A stretch of 64,000 nt of DNA from Ectopseudomonas toyotomiensis (GTDB lineage: Bacteria > Pseudomonadota > Gammaproteobacteria > Pseudomonadales > Pseudomonadaceae). Below, in pieces: positions 36,491-45,388 of this stretch (position 1 is its first letter; the number at the start of each line of letters is the position of its first letter). The notes under the pieces were generated by a model. The model did not search any database and was not told the DNA's origin. It saw nothing but the letters and a program-made list of their open reading frames with translations. Made by a program: the position numbers and the translations under genes. The DNA is taken from assembly GCF_900115695.1 (NCBI RefSeq), contig NZ_FOXK01000003.1, forward strand, positions 62,001 to 126,000. The letters run 5' to 3'.

Positions 36491-37138
36491 TCAGTCGCTT
36501 TCCATGAGCTGATCGGCGGGCGTTTCCTCTGGCAGGGTGCCAGAGGCTTCCATCTGTTCGCGCAGGTCTTGCATGCGCTGGCGCAGTTGTTCGAGGTTGT
36601 TCTGGTCGAGTTGATCGAGTTGTTCGACGGGGTCGTTGATCGTTTCTTCCGCTGGCGTATAGACGCTGTACTGGCCACTCTGCTGACGAGGGAAGGCCAG
36701 GCTTTCGCGGCGGCCGTTGCGCAGCAGTTCTACGCGGTCGGCATAGACGGCATCCAGACGTACGCCGCTGTCCACCTCCATGCCGACGGTATAACGCTGG
36801 GCGCTCTGGCCCTGGCGCTGAACCACCGCACTGGAGCGTTGCGGGTCACTGTGAACGAAGCTGCCGAGCAGAGTCAGTTGCAGGTTGGTGGCCGGTGGCG
36901 GGCCGCTGTCGACCTCACGCGGGCTGCCGAACAACTGGGCGATGGGCGCTTGTGCGCGCTGTTGCAGATTTGGCGCAGTCTGACTGAGCGGTTGCTGTAC
37001 GGGGCCGCGCACCAGGCGCAGCAATTCGGCGCTCTGCCAGGCCAGACTCACGCTCAGGGCAATCAGCACGAGCATACCGATCAGGCTCGGGGCATTGTCC
37101 TTGATCCGCTGGGAAAGGGCCGAGGTGGGCAAAAGCAT
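36491..37138 (-). CDS. gspC: Type II secretion protein GspC (XcpP-type, no PDZ domain)
   Basis: This 215-residue inner-membrane protein has a membrane segment at about 20-37 (LIGMLVLIALSVSLAWQSA), a homology region with LQLTLLGSFVHSDPQRSSAVV, and a C-terminal coiled coil (VEQLDQLDQNNLEQLRQRM) in place of a PDZ domain, as in XcpP. It links the inner-membrane platform to the GspD secretin. It is first of a two-gene operon divergent from gspE-M across 228 bp. Confidence 0.9.
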   Translation of the reverse strand: MLLPTSALSQRIKDNAPSLIGMLVLIALSVSLAWQSAELLRLVRGPVQQPLSQTAPNLQQRAQAPIAQLFGSPREVDSGPPPATNLQLTLLGSFVHSDPQRSSAVVQRQGQSAQRYTVGMEVDSGVRLDAVYADRVELLRNGRRESLAFPRQQSGQYSVYTPAEETINDPVEQLDQLDQNNLEQLRQRMQDLREQMEASGTLPEETPADQLMESD

Positions 37139-37366
37139 TGCTCCGCAAACGACAGTCTAGTTCTTCTTATGTGCTGGGCGTCGCGCGCTGATCATAGCAG
37201 CCTGCGCGAGGTTGGCATCCCCCAAATAGGGTGGGTGTACAGTTACAGACGATGTGTTAAAGATAGTTGAATAAACGCACAAAAAGACCGTCCTAGAGGT
37301 AGCTATTGGGTCAAACAGTCAGATTAGGCTGTGCTACCCGTATAAGGTTCTGTTCTAAGGCCACGC

Positions 37367-38854
37367 ATGAACACTTCGTTGCTCGAAATTCCGCTGCGCC
37401 GTCTGCCCTTCAGCTTTGCCAAGCGTCACGGTGTGGTGTTCGTGATGCAGGATGAGCGCGCCAGCCTGGCCCATCGCGCCGATTGTGACCCGGTGGCGCT
37501 GGCCGAGGCGCAGCGCTTCGCCGGGCGCCGCCTGCCGCTGCAGGTATTGAGTGCGCCTGAGTTCGCCCAGGTGCTGGGCGCGGCCTATCAACACGATTCA
37601 GCATCGATGCAATTGGCCGAGGACATCGGCGGCAGTTTCGATCTGGCCTCGCTGGCCGATCAGGTGCCGGAAACCGAAGACCTGCTGGAGCAAGAGGACG
37701 ACGCGCCGATCATCCGCCTGATCAACGCCATCCTGGGTGAAGCGATCAAGGAAAACGCCTCCGACATTCACCTTGAAACCTTCGAGAAGCGCCTGGTAGT
37801 GCGCTTTCGCGTCGACGGCATCCTCCGTGAGGTGCTCGAGCCCAAGCGCGAGCTGGCGGCGCTGCTGGTCTCGCGGGTGAAGGTCATGGCGCGGCTGGAC
37901 ATCGCCGAAAAGCGCGTGCCTCAGGACGGGCGCATCTCGCTCAAGGTCGGCGGGCGCGAGGTGGACATTCGCGTGTCCACATTGCCCTCGGCCAACGGTG
38001 AGCGGGTGGTGCTGCGTCTGCTCGACAAACAGGCCGGGCGCCTGTCTCTGCAGCACCTGGGCATGCGCGCCGAGGACCGCAAGCTCATGGAAGAGACGGT
38101 GCGCAAGCCGCACGGCATCCTGCTGGTCACCGGCCCCACCGGCTCGGGCAAGACCACCACGCTGTACGCCAGCCTGGTCAGCCTCAACGACCACACGCGC
38201 AACATCCTCACCGTCGAAGACCCCATCGAGTACCACCTCGAAGGCATCGGCCAGACTCAGGTCAATACCAAGGTGGACATGACCTTCGCCCGCGGTCTGC
38301 GCGCCATCCTGCGCCAGGACCCGGACGTGGTGATGGTCGGCGAGATCCGCGACAAGGAAACCGCCGAGATCGCCGTGCAGGCTTCGCTGACCGGCCACCT
38401 GGTGCTGTCGACGCTGCACACCAACAGCGCCATTGGTGCCATTACCCGTCTGGTGGACATGGGCGTTGAGCCCTTTTTGCTGTCGTCATCGCTGCTTGGC
38501 GTGCTGGCCCAGCGCCTGGTGCGGGTGCTCTGTCCGTCGTGCAAGGAACCCTATGCGGCCGATGAGGCCGAATGCGCGCTGCTCGGTGTGCCGGCCAGTT
38601 CGCCGCCGACGCTTTACCACGCCCGTGGTTGCGCCCATTGCCATCAACAGGGCTATCGTGGACGTACCGGCATCTACGAACTGGTGGTCTTCGATGAAAC
38701 CATGCGCACTCTGGTGCATAGCCGCGCTTCCGAGCAGGACATGACCCGCCACGCCCGCACTCTGGGCCCGAGCATCCGTGACGATGGCCGGCGCAAGGTG
38801 TTGGAAGGGGTGACCACGGTCGAGGAAGTGCTGCGCGTGACGCGAGAGGAATGA
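37367..38854 (+). CDS. gspE: Type II secretion ATPase GspE (XcpR-type)
   Basis: This 495-residue cytoplasmic ATPase has Walker [11 protein letters not shown], Asp box [14 protein letters not shown], Walker [16 protein letters not shown], His box [11 protein letters not shown], and the zinc tetracysteine CPSC...CAHC typical of GspE. It powers pseudopilus assembly together with GspL and GspF. It is the first gene of the large operon. The divergent 228-bp gap to gspC should carry both promoters; no clear box was recognised there. Confidence 0.95.
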   Translation: MNTSLLEIPLRRLPFSFAKRHGVVFVMQDERASLAHRADCDPVALAEAQRFAGRRLPLQVLSAPEFAQVLGAAYQHDSASMQLAEDIGGSFDLASLADQVPETEDLLEQEDDAPIIRLINAILGEAIKENASDIHLETFEKRLVVRFRVDGILREVLEPKRELAALLVSRVKVMARLDIAEKRVPQDGRISLKVGGREVDIRVSTLPSANGERVVLRLLDKQAGRLSLQHLGMRAEDRKLMEETVRKPHGILLVTGPTGSGKTTTLYASLVSLNDHTRNILTVEDPIEYHLEGIGQTQVNTKVDMTFARGLRAILRQDPDVVMVGEIRDKETAEIAVQASLTGHLVLSTLHTNSAIGAITRLVDMGVEPFLLSSSLLGVLAQRLVRVLCPSCKEPYAADEAECALLGVPASSPPTLYHARGCAHCHQQGYRGRTGIYELVVFDETMRTLVHSRASEQDMTRHARTLGPSIRDDGRRKVLEGVTTVEEVLRVTREE

Positions 38855-38870
38855 TGGCAAGTGGGATGTT

Positions 38871-38942
38871 TTTAGGTGCGACTTCAGCCGTGGGTCGGGG
38901 CAGATCGCGACTGAAACGGAATGCCGCCCAGCCGTTCCTACG
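38871..38942. repeat. Repeat-like insert between gspE and gspF
   Basis: The 111 bp between gspE and gspF contain TAGGTGCGACTTCAGCCG and later CGCGACTGAAACGG, then CCGTTCCTAC. This looks like a degenerate member of the Pseudomonas GTAGGAGCGACTTCAGTCGCG repeat family. Downstream genes from gspH on overlap by 4 bp, so this gap is likely an insertion. Confidence 0.45.
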
Positions 38943-38965
38943 GGAACAACCGGAGCGATTTGTCG

Positions 38966-40183
38966 ATGGCTGCCTTTGAATATATCGCCCTCGACGGGCG
39001 CGGCCGCCAGCAGAAGGGCGTGCTGGAAGCCGACAGCGCGCGCCAGGTGCGCCAACTGCTGCGCGAGCGCCAGCTGGCGCCGCTGGAGGTCAAGGCCACG
39101 CGCAGCCGCGAGCAGGACAGCGGGCAGGCGCGCCTGGGTTTTGTACGTGGCCTGTCGGCGCGCGACCTGGCGCTGGTCACTCGCCAGTTGGCGACGCTGA
39201 TCCAGGCGGCGCTGCCCATCGAAGAAGCGCTGCGCGCCGCCGCTGCGCAATCCACCAGTTCGCGTATCCAGGGCATGCTCCTGGCGGTGCGCGCCCGCGT
39301 GCTGGAAGGTCATAGCCTGGCCGGTAGCCTGAAGGAATTCCCCGCTGCTTTTCCCGAGCTGTACCGCGCCACGGTGGCAGCGGGTGAGCATGCCGGGCAC
39401 CTTGGTCCGGTGCTGGAGCAATTGGCCGACTACACCGAACAGCGCCAGCAGTCGCGGCAGAAGGTGCAACTGGCGTTGCTCTATCCGGTGATCCTGATGT
39501 GCGCCTCCTTGCTGATTGTCGGCTTTCTGCTCGGCTACGTGGTGCCGGACGTGGTCAAGGTATTCGTCGACTCGGGGCAGACCCTGCCGGCGCTGACGCG
39601 CGGGCTGATTGCCCTGAGCGATTGGGTCAAGGCCTGGGGGCTGGTGGCGCTGGTGGCACTTGTGTTGGCGGTCGTCGCCTTGCGCGCAGCCTTGCGTGAC
39701 GAGGCGTTCAGGCTGCGCTGGCATCGCTTTCTGCTGCGCATACCGCTGATCGGCCGTCTGGGCCGCGCCACCGATTGCGCGCGTTTTGCCTCGACCCTGG
39801 CGATCCTTACCCGCAGTGGTGTGCCGCTGGTGGAGGCGCTGGCGATTGCCGGCGAGGTGATCGGTAACCGGGTGATCCGTGGCGAGGTGCTGGTGGCGGC
39901 GCAGAAGGTGCGCGAAGGTGGCAGCCTGACCCGCTCGCTGGAGGCCACCGGCCAGTTCCCGCCGATGATGTTGCATATGATCGCCAGCGGCGAACGCTCC
40001 GGTGAGCTGGATCAGATGTTGGCGCGCACGGCGAAGAATCAGGAGAACGACCTCGGCGCACAGATCGCTCTGCTGGTCGGCTTGTTCGAGCCGTTCATGC
40101 TGGTATTCATGGGGGCAGTGGTGCTGGTGATCGTACTGGCCATCCTGCTGCCGATTCTTTCTTTGAACCAAATGGTGGGATAG
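38966..40183 (+). CDS. gspF: Type II secretion inner-membrane platform protein GspF (XcpS-type)
   Basis: This 405-residue protein is the same length as XcpS. It starts MAAFEYIALDGRGRQQKGVL, has two repeated T2SSF domains (about 70-190 and 270-395), and membrane segments at about 170-190, 215-240 and 375-400. It is the core of the assembly platform that feeds pseudopilins into the fibre. The start at 38966 fits the family N-terminus and has CGGAGC upstream. Confidence 0.94.
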   Translation: MAAFEYIALDGRGRQQKGVLEADSARQVRQLLRERQLAPLEVKATRSREQDSGQARLGFVRGLSARDLALVTRQLATLIQAALPIEEALRAAAAQSTSSRIQGMLLAVRARVLEGHSLAGSLKEFPAAFPELYRATVAAGEHAGHLGPVLEQLADYTEQRQQSRQKVQLALLYPVILMCASLLIVGFLLGYVVPDVVKVFVDSGQTLPALTRGLIALSDWVKAWGLVALVALVLAVVALRAALRDEAFRLRWHRFLLRIPLIGRLGRATDCARFASTLAILTRSGVPLVEALAIAGEVIGNRVIRGEVLVAAQKVREGGSLTRSLEATGQFPPMMLHMIASGERSGELDQMLARTAKNQENDLGAQIALLVGLFEPFMLVFMGAVVLVIVLAILLPILSLNQMVG

Positions 40184-40186
40184 CAG

Positions 40187-40612
40187 GTGAGAAAATCTCA
40201 GGCGGGCTTCACGCTCATCGAAATCATGGTCGTGGTGGTGATTCTGGGCATTCTGGCGGCACTGGTGGTGCCGCAGGTGATGAGTCGGCCCGATCAGGCC
40301 AAGGTCACCGCCGCGCAAAACGACATCCGCGCCATCGGTGCGGCGCTGGACATGTACAAGCTCGACAACCACAACTACCCCAGCACCCAACAGGGTCTGG
40401 AGGCGCTGGTGAGCAAGCCGAGCGGTAACCCACAAGCGAAGAACTGGAACAAGGACGGCTACCTCAAGCGCCTGCCCATCGACCCCTGGGGCAACCCTTA
40501 TCAGTACCTGGCCCCTGGTACCAAAGGTGTCTTCGACCTCTACTCGCTCGGCGCCGACGGCAAGCAGGGTGGTAGTGACCTGAACGCCGATATCGGCAAC
40601 TGGGATCTCTGA
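40187..40612 (+). CDS. gspG: Major pseudopilin GspG (XcpT-type)
   Basis: This 141-residue protein uses a GTG start. The leader MRKSQAG is cleaved before FTLIEIMVVVVILGILAALV (Gly -1, Glu +5). It has the GspG C-terminal calcium-loop region DPWGNPYQYLAPG and FDLYSLGADGKQGG. It forms the body of the pseudopilus after processing by GspO/XcpA. It lies 3 bp after gspF. Confidence 0.95.
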   Translation: MRKSQAGFTLIEIMVVVVILGILAALVVPQVMSRPDQAKVTAAQNDIRAIGAALDMYKLDNHNYPSTQQGLEALVSKPSGNPQAKNWNKDGYLKRLPIDPWGNPYQYLAPGTKGVFDLYSLGADGKQGGSDLNADIGNWDL

Positions 40613-40633
40613 CTCGACCATGCCGTCGTGCGC

Positions 40634-40703
40634 CTGTGGGAGCGAGCATCGCGAGCGAAGCATGCGTCGTAGAAAACCTTCGCGAGCAGAGCTCGCTCCT
40701 ACG
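40634..40703. repeat. REP-like hairpin overlapping the gspH 5' end
   Basis: The arm GTGGGAGCGAGCATCGCGAG (from 40636) pairs with TTCGCGAGCAGAGCTCGCTC... (40679-40702). The 24-bp right arm is identical to 34098-34121 and 49616-49639. The element spans the chosen gspH start and codes for part of its leader. Confidence 0.85.
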
Positions 40704-41213
40704 TGGAAGGCTCAGCACGGCTTCACCCTGATCGAGCTGCTAGTGGTGCTGGTCATTCTCGGCAGCCTGATTGGCCTGGCGGTGTTCAGCACCGGCATCG
40801 CCGGGCCGGTGCGCGAATTGCGCAGCGAGGCCGAGCGCCTAGGTGGGTTGATCGGTGTGCTGGTCGACGAGGCGGTGCTGGACAATCGTGAATATGGCTT
40901 GAGCTTTACCCGCGATGGTTACCGGGTGCTGCGTTACGACCCGCAGCGCAGCGAATGGCAGGCACTGGATCGTCAGGCTCATCGCCTGCCGGAGTGGGCC
41001 GAGCTGGCATTCGAGGTCGAGGGCGAGGCTTTGAGCCTAACAACCGATGCCAGTGCTGATACGCCACAGTTACTGATCCTCTCCAGCGGCGAGCTGACGC
41101 CCTTCCGTCTGCGCCTGGCCGAACGCCGTCGTGACGGCCTGCGTCTGCAACTGTCCAGCGATGGCTTTGGTCTGCCGCGTGTCGAGGAGCTGGGCATGGG
41201 GCGCGCCAGATGA
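40662..41213 (+). CDS. gspH: Minor pseudopilin GspH (XcpU-type) with repeat-derived leader
   Basis: This is a 183-residue protein if ATG 40662 is used, or 197 from ATG 40620. The mature part starts FTLIELLVVLVILGSLIGLA after Gly, with Glu +5, and ends as a typical GspH beta domain. The leader is unusually long (20 residues from 40662, against about 6) and is encoded by a repeat element: the words for P-S-R-A-E-L-A-P-T are the repeat arm. The native start seems to be lost. Neither ATG has a strong ribosome-binding site. Confidence 0.85.
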   Translation: MRRRKPSRAELAPTWKAQHGFTLIELLVVLVILGSLIGLAVFSTGIAGPVRELRSEAERLGGLIGVLVDEAVLDNREYGLSFTRDGYRVLRYDPQRSEWQALDRQAHRLPEWAELAFEVEGEALSLTTDASADTPQLLILSSGELTPFRLRLAERRRDGLRLQLSSDGFGLPRVEELGMGRAR

Positions 41214-41596
41214 GATCAGCGCGCGGCTTTACCCTGCTCGAAGTGCTGGTGGCCCTGGCCATCTTCGCCCTGATTGCCGCCAGCGTGCTGACTGCCAGCG
41301 CACGCAGCGTGCGCACGGCCAGCCAGCTTGAGAACAAGACCCTGGCCATGTGGGTGGCGGACAACCGACTGACCGAGCTGCAGCTGGCCGACACGCCACC
41401 GGCTGATGGCCGCGACCAGGGCCAGGTGGAGTTCGCCGGCCGTCGCTGGTCGTGGCAGAGCGAAATTCAGGCCACCAGCGAGCCGGCCATGCGCCGCGTG
41501 ACGCTGTGGGTCGCCGCCGAAGAGCGGGGCGCCAGGGGCGATCTGCGTGAGCGGGCGCAGGTCACGCTCAGCGGTTTCCTGGGGGCGCCGCAGTGA
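41210..41596 (+). CDS. gspI: Minor pseudopilin GspI (XcpV-type)
   Basis: This 128-residue protein has leader MRSARG then FTLLEVLVALAIFALIAASV with Glu +5, and a C-terminal globular domain with MRRVTLWVAAEE. It is part of the tip complex with GspJ and GspK. It overlaps gspH and gspJ by 4 bp each, so translation is coupled. Confidence 0.94.
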   Translation: MRSARGFTLLEVLVALAIFALIAASVLTASARSVRTASQLENKTLAMWVADNRLTELQLADTPPADGRDQGQVEFAGRRWSWQSEIQATSEPAMRRVTLWVAAEERGARGDLRERAQVTLSGFLGAPQ

Positions 41597-42261
41597 CTCG
41601 TCCGCAGCGCGGCTTCACCTTGCTGGAGCTGCTGATCGCCATCGCCATCTTCGCCCTGCTGGGGTTGGCCACCTACCGCATGCTCGACAGCGTGCTCAGC
41701 GCCGATGCCGTCACTCGCGAGCACGAACGCCAGTTGCGCGAGTTGACCCGCGCCCTGTCAGCCTTCGAGCGTGATCTGCGCCAGATCACGGTACGGCCGA
41801 TTCGCGATGCTTTCGGTGATGCCCAGCCAGCGCTGCACGGCGATCTGGCTGATGCCACGGCGCTGGAGCTGAGTCGCGTCGGCTGGCGCAACCCGCTCGG
41901 CCAACCGCGTGCCGAAGTACAGCGGGTGCGTTGGCAGCTCAGTGGCGAGCAGTGGCAGCGGCGTTACTGGCGCGTGCTGGATCGCGCGCAGGACAGCACG
42001 CCGCAGATCCAGCAGGCGCTCGATGGCGTCGAGTCGTTGAGCCTGCGTTATCTGGACAAGGACGGCCAGTGGCAGCCTGACTGGCCGCCAGCCAATGCCT
42101 CTGGCGACGGTTTGCTCACCGAGCTGCCGCGCGCTGTGGAACTGCGCCTGCAGCATCGCCGCTATGGCGAACTGCGCCGTCTGCTGCGCCTGCCCGATCT
42201 GCCGGCGCAGAACGCTGTCGGCGCGCCGCCGGAGGATTCTAACGAGGTGCCGCAGTCATGA
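41593..42261 (+). CDS. gspJ: Minor pseudopilin GspJ (XcpW-type)
   Basis: This 222-residue protein uses a GTG start that overlaps the gspI stop. Leader MTRPQRG is followed by FTLLELLIAIAIFALLGLAT with Glu +5. The globular part has LSAFERDLRQITVRPIRD, typical of GspJ. The C-terminus is acidic and Pro-rich. It belongs to the pseudopilus tip complex. Confidence 0.94.
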   Translation: MTRPQRGFTLLELLIAIAIFALLGLATYRMLDSVLSADAVTREHERQLRELTRALSAFERDLRQITVRPIRDAFGDAQPALHGDLADATALELSRVGWRNPLGQPRAEVQRVRWQLSGEQWQRRYWRVLDRAQDSTPQIQQALDGVESLSLRYLDKDGQWQPDWPPANASGDGLLTELPRAVELRLQHRRYGELRRLLRLPDLPAQNAVGAPPEDSNEVPQS

Positions 42262-43229
42262 AGCGGCAGAATGGGGTGGCGTTGATCACCGTGCTGCTGG
42301 TGGTCGCCGTGGTCACGGTGGTGTGTGCCGGGCTGATCGCCCGTCAGCAGCTGTCGATCCGCAGCAGCGCCAATCAGTTGCACGTGACCCAGGCCTGGCA
42401 CTACGCCCTGGGGGGCGAGACGCTGGCCACGGCGGTGCTGGAGCGCGACCTGCGCCGGGGTGATCCGCGCCAGCCGGTTGATCACCTGCTGGAACCTTGG
42501 GCCAGGCCGCTGACGTTCCCGCTGGATGAAGGCGGCGAGCTACGGGTACGCATCGTCGACCCCAACGGCCGTTTCAACCTCAACAGCCTGGTGCGCCAGG
42601 GCCGGCCCAACGAGCTGGCGGTGCTGCGCCTGCGCCGCCTGCTGTTGCGTCTGGGCATCGATAAACCCTATGCCGAGCGCTTGCTGGACTGGCTCGATAG
42701 CGACAATGAGTTGCAGGGCGGCAATGGCGCCGAGGACGGCCAGTACCTGCTGGCGACACCGGCTTATCGCACGGCCAATCGCGAGATCACCGACGTGTCC
42801 GAACTGCGCCTGCTGCTGGAGATGGAGGAGGCCGACTATCGCCGTCTGCGGCCTTTCGTCAGTGCGCTGCCGAGCGAGGCGTTGCTCAACGTCAACACCG
42901 CCAGCGCGATGGTGCTCTCCAGCCTCTCCGATGGACTGACGCCGGATGCCGCCCTGGCATTGATCGCCGGGCGTGGTGACGAGGGGTATCTCAGTCCGGC
43001 CGCTTTCGCTGCTCAGCCTGCGCTCGCCGGGTTGGGCGAACAGGTGGTACAGGGGCTGGCAGTCGGCAGCCAGTATTTCGAGGTGTTCAGCGAGGTGAGC
43101 CTGGGTGAACGCCGGGTGGTATTGCGTAGCCTGCTGCAGCGCAGCAATGATGGCCAGGTCAGTGTCCTGGCGCGTGATCTGGGGCAGGGCGGTATGCCGC
43201 CACGGCCCATCGAGGAAGAACAAGAATGA
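42258..43229 (+). CDS. gspK: Minor pseudopilin GspK (XcpX-type)
   Basis: This 323-residue protein has leader MKRQNG and hydrophobic helix VALITVLLVVAVVTVVCAGL. As in other GspK proteins it lacks Glu at +5. A large globular domain follows, with DPNGRFNLNSLVRQGR and NVNTASAMVLSSL (helix-hairpin-like). It caps the tip complex and limits fibre length. It overlaps both neighbours by 4 bp. Confidence 0.94.
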   Translation: MKRQNGVALITVLLVVAVVTVVCAGLIARQQLSIRSSANQLHVTQAWHYALGGETLATAVLERDLRRGDPRQPVDHLLEPWARPLTFPLDEGGELRVRIVDPNGRFNLNSLVRQGRPNELAVLRLRRLLLRLGIDKPYAERLLDWLDSDNELQGGNGAEDGQYLLATPAYRTANREITDVSELRLLLEMEEADYRRLRPFVSALPSEALLNVNTASAMVLSSLSDGLTPDAALALIAGRGDEGYLSPAAFAAQPALAGLGEQVVQGLAVGSQYFEVFSEVSLGERRVVLRSLLQRSNDGQVSVLARDLGQGGMPPRPIEEEQE

Positions 43230-44365
43230 ACCCGTTATGGATTTTTCTGCCGCCTGAGGCGTGCCACGCGCTCTCGGCGGATCTACCCGTGCAGCGCGTC
43301 ACGGCAGACAGCTGTCGCACGCTCGGTCTGGCCGAGGCTCTGGCTGATTTGCCGGCACACTGGGAGCTGGTGCTGCCGGTTGAGGCGGTCACCGCCTGCG
43401 CCGTGCAACTGCCGACGCAGAAGGCGCGCTGGATGCGCCAGGCGCTGCCGTTCGCGGTGGAGGAACTGCTGGCCGAAGAGGTCGAGCTGATGCATCTGGC
43501 CCTGGGTGAGCAACTGGCCGATGGCCGTCACCGCGTCTATGCGCTGCGCGCCAGCTGGCTGCGCGAGTTCCTGGCCCTGTGCGCGGCGCAACCGCCGCAG
43601 GCGATTCGCGTCGATGCCGATCTGCTGCCACGCCAGGGCAGTCAGCTGCTCTGGTTGCAGTCGCGCTGGTTGCTCGGTGGCGAGGCGCCCTGGCGCCTGG
43701 CTTTGCAGACTGAGGACTGGCCAGCGCTGGTAGGCCGTTGCCCATCGCCATGCATCGCCAGTGCGCCAGCCGGGCAGGCGCTGCCCGAGCCGGTGGATGA
43801 GGTGCATCTGCTGGAGGACGCGCATCAATGGCTGGTGCGTCAGGGCAACGGTGTCGATCTGGCTCAGGGGGAGTTCGCCCTGCGCCAGAGTGGCGACAGT
43901 TGGCGGCGTTGGCGCCCGCTAGCGGGGGTATTGGCACTGTGCCTCGTGCTGCAGTGGGGCTTCAATTTCGCGCAAGGCTGGTACCTGCAGCGTGAAGCCG
44001 ATGCTTATGCCGCGTCCAGCGAGGCGCTGTACCGCGAGTTGTTTCCTCAGGACAGCAAGCTGATCAACCTGCGTGCGCAGTTCGATCAACATCTGGCGCA
44101 GTCCACGGGCGGCGATAGTCCGGTGCTGGGCCTGCTGGCCGAAGTAGCAGCGGCGCTGCAGGCCGATGGCGCAGCGCTGGTGCAGGTCAATCAGCTCGAT
44201 TACAGCGCGACCCGTGGTGATCTGTCGTTGCAATTGCAGGCGCCGGGTTTTGCCGAGCTGGAGCGTTTGCGTGAGCGCCTGGAGGAGTCCGGCCTGTCGG
44301 TGCAGATGGGCTCGGCCAGCCGTGAAGCCGAGGGCGTCAGTGCCCGCGTGGTGATAGGAGGATGA
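43226..44365 (+). CDS. gspL: Type II secretion protein GspL (XcpY-type)
   Basis: This 379-residue bitopic protein has a cytoplasmic actin-like domain (1 to about 225) that recruits GspE, one membrane segment at about 229-247 (GVLALCLVLQWGFNF), and a periplasmic ferredoxin-like domain. The length equals that of XcpY. It overlaps gspK and gspM by 4 bp. Confidence 0.92.
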   Translation: MNPLWIFLPPEACHALSADLPVQRVTADSCRTLGLAEALADLPAHWELVLPVEAVTACAVQLPTQKARWMRQALPFAVEELLAEEVELMHLALGEQLADGRHRVYALRASWLREFLALCAAQPPQAIRVDADLLPRQGSQLLWLQSRWLLGGEAPWRLALQTEDWPALVGRCPSPCIASAPAGQALPEPVDEVHLLEDAHQWLVRQGNGVDLAQGEFALRQSGDSWRRWRPLAGVLALCLVLQWGFNFAQGWYLQREADAYAASSEALYRELFPQDSKLINLRAQFDQHLAQSTGGDSPVLGLLAEVAAALQADGAALVQVNQLDYSATRGDLSLQLQAPGFAELERLRERLEESGLSVQMGSASREAEGVSARVVIGG

Positions 44366-44892
44366 TGGGCATGTCGAGGACGGGGTTGAGCGAAGGTCTG
44401 CAACTGCACTGGCAGCGCTCGCCGCTGGCGCAACGCTGGCAAACGCTGCCGGCACGTGATCGTCTGGCACTCGTGGCGCTGAGCGTTTTCCTGCTGTTGG
44501 TGCTGTTCTATCTGGCGTTTTGGCAGCCGGTGCAGCGTCAGGCTCAGGCTGCGCGTGCCGCGTTCGAAGAGCAGCGCGCCCTGTACGCCTATATGCAGAG
44601 CCGTGCGCCACAGGTGCAGGGGCGTGACCTGCAGCCACGCGCCAGCCTCGACCCGGCGCGCCTGCAGGGGGTGGTCACGGCAAGTGCCGCCGAGCAGGGC
44701 CTGGTGATCGAGCGTCTGGATACCGAGGGCTTTGGCGCGGTGCAGGTTAACCTGCAGCCCGTGGCATTCGCCCAGTTGCTGCGCTGGATTCAAGCGCTGG
44801 AGGGGCAGGGGGTGCGCATCGAGGAAGCCGGGCTGGACCGCGCCGAGGAAAATCGCGTGATAGCGCGCTTGAGCCTGCGCGTAGACGGGTAG
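44362..44892 (+). CDS. gspM: Type II secretion protein GspM (XcpZ-type)
   Basis: This 176-residue protein has a short cytoplasmic tail, one membrane segment at about 33-53 (LALVALSVFLLLVLFYLAFW), and a periplasmic domain with DRLALVALS before and IEEAGLDRAEENRVIARLSL at the end. It partners GspL. Three ATGs at 44362, 44365 and 44371 are possible starts. Its TAG stop lies within the arm of a repeat element. Last gene of the operon; gspN is absent and gspO (xcpA) is not in the window. Confidence 0.9.
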   Translation: MMGMSRTGLSEGLQLHWQRSPLAQRWQTLPARDRLALVALSVFLLLVLFYLAFWQPVQRQAQAARAAFEEQRALYAYMQSRAPQVQGRDLQPRASLDPARLQGVVTASAAEQGLVIERLDTEGFGAVQVNLQPVAFAQLLRWIQALEGQGVRIEEAGLDRAEENRVIARLSLRVDG

Positions 44893-44968
44893 GGTGCGCC
44901 ATGCGCACCGGCTTCTTATGGGGCTCGCTACCACGCTGGGTCATCTCGGTGTGCGCGGCGCACCCTAC
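44889..44968. repeat. REP-like inverted repeat after gspM
   Basis: GTAGGGTGCGCCATGCGCAC (44889-44908) pairs imperfectly with GTGTGCGCGGCGCACCCTAC (44949-44968). It begins inside the last codons of gspM and could stabilise or end the transcript. The following 220 bp hold no gene. Confidence 0.7.
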
Positions 44969-45216
44969 GCGTTGGTGGTCTTGCGGGTAACAGCGCGCAC
45001 CCGATTGGGCGGTTAGGGAACGTTGGTGCGCCGATACGGTGCCATTTACAACACTGGATGACACGTGAAACCGGCGGTGAGGCCCATGAATCGGGCTTTT
45101 GCTGATTTATGGCCTGAGTATTGCTGTAGATATCTGTTTACCCTTTTCTGCTTGATCACTCCTTTTGCGGGCTGTCAATATCTGCCGCCGGCGCTTCCTG
45201 TGCTTCTGTAATTAGT

Positions 45217-45232
45217 TGTCGCATTGAGGAAA
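45217..45232 (+). promoter_or_regulatory. ArgR half-site TGTCGC-N8-AA upstream of aotJ
   Basis: TGTCGCATTGAGGAAA matches the P. aeruginosa ArgR half-site pattern TGTCGC-N8-AA that I recall for arginine-regulated operons. It lies 157 bp before the aotJ start, the only controlled operon adjacent. Confidence 0.6.
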
Positions 45233-45388
45233 TATCGCCTCATTGCCTGCCGCTAGAATGCCGCACACCCAGCCAAGGCCCCTTTGTCGCTCGTCCACCA
45301 CGACAGCGCAGCACCGCCTTCTACAATTCATAAAAGGCCCGGGCCCCTCACTGCCATCGATGTCATACCCAATTCGAAGGAGCAAAGA

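Noticed and set aside
37139..37366. Possible quorum-sensing (las/rhl-type) box between gspC and gspE
   Set aside because: No palindrome resembling a lux box was found in the 228 bp; only weak -10-like TATAAG near 37340.
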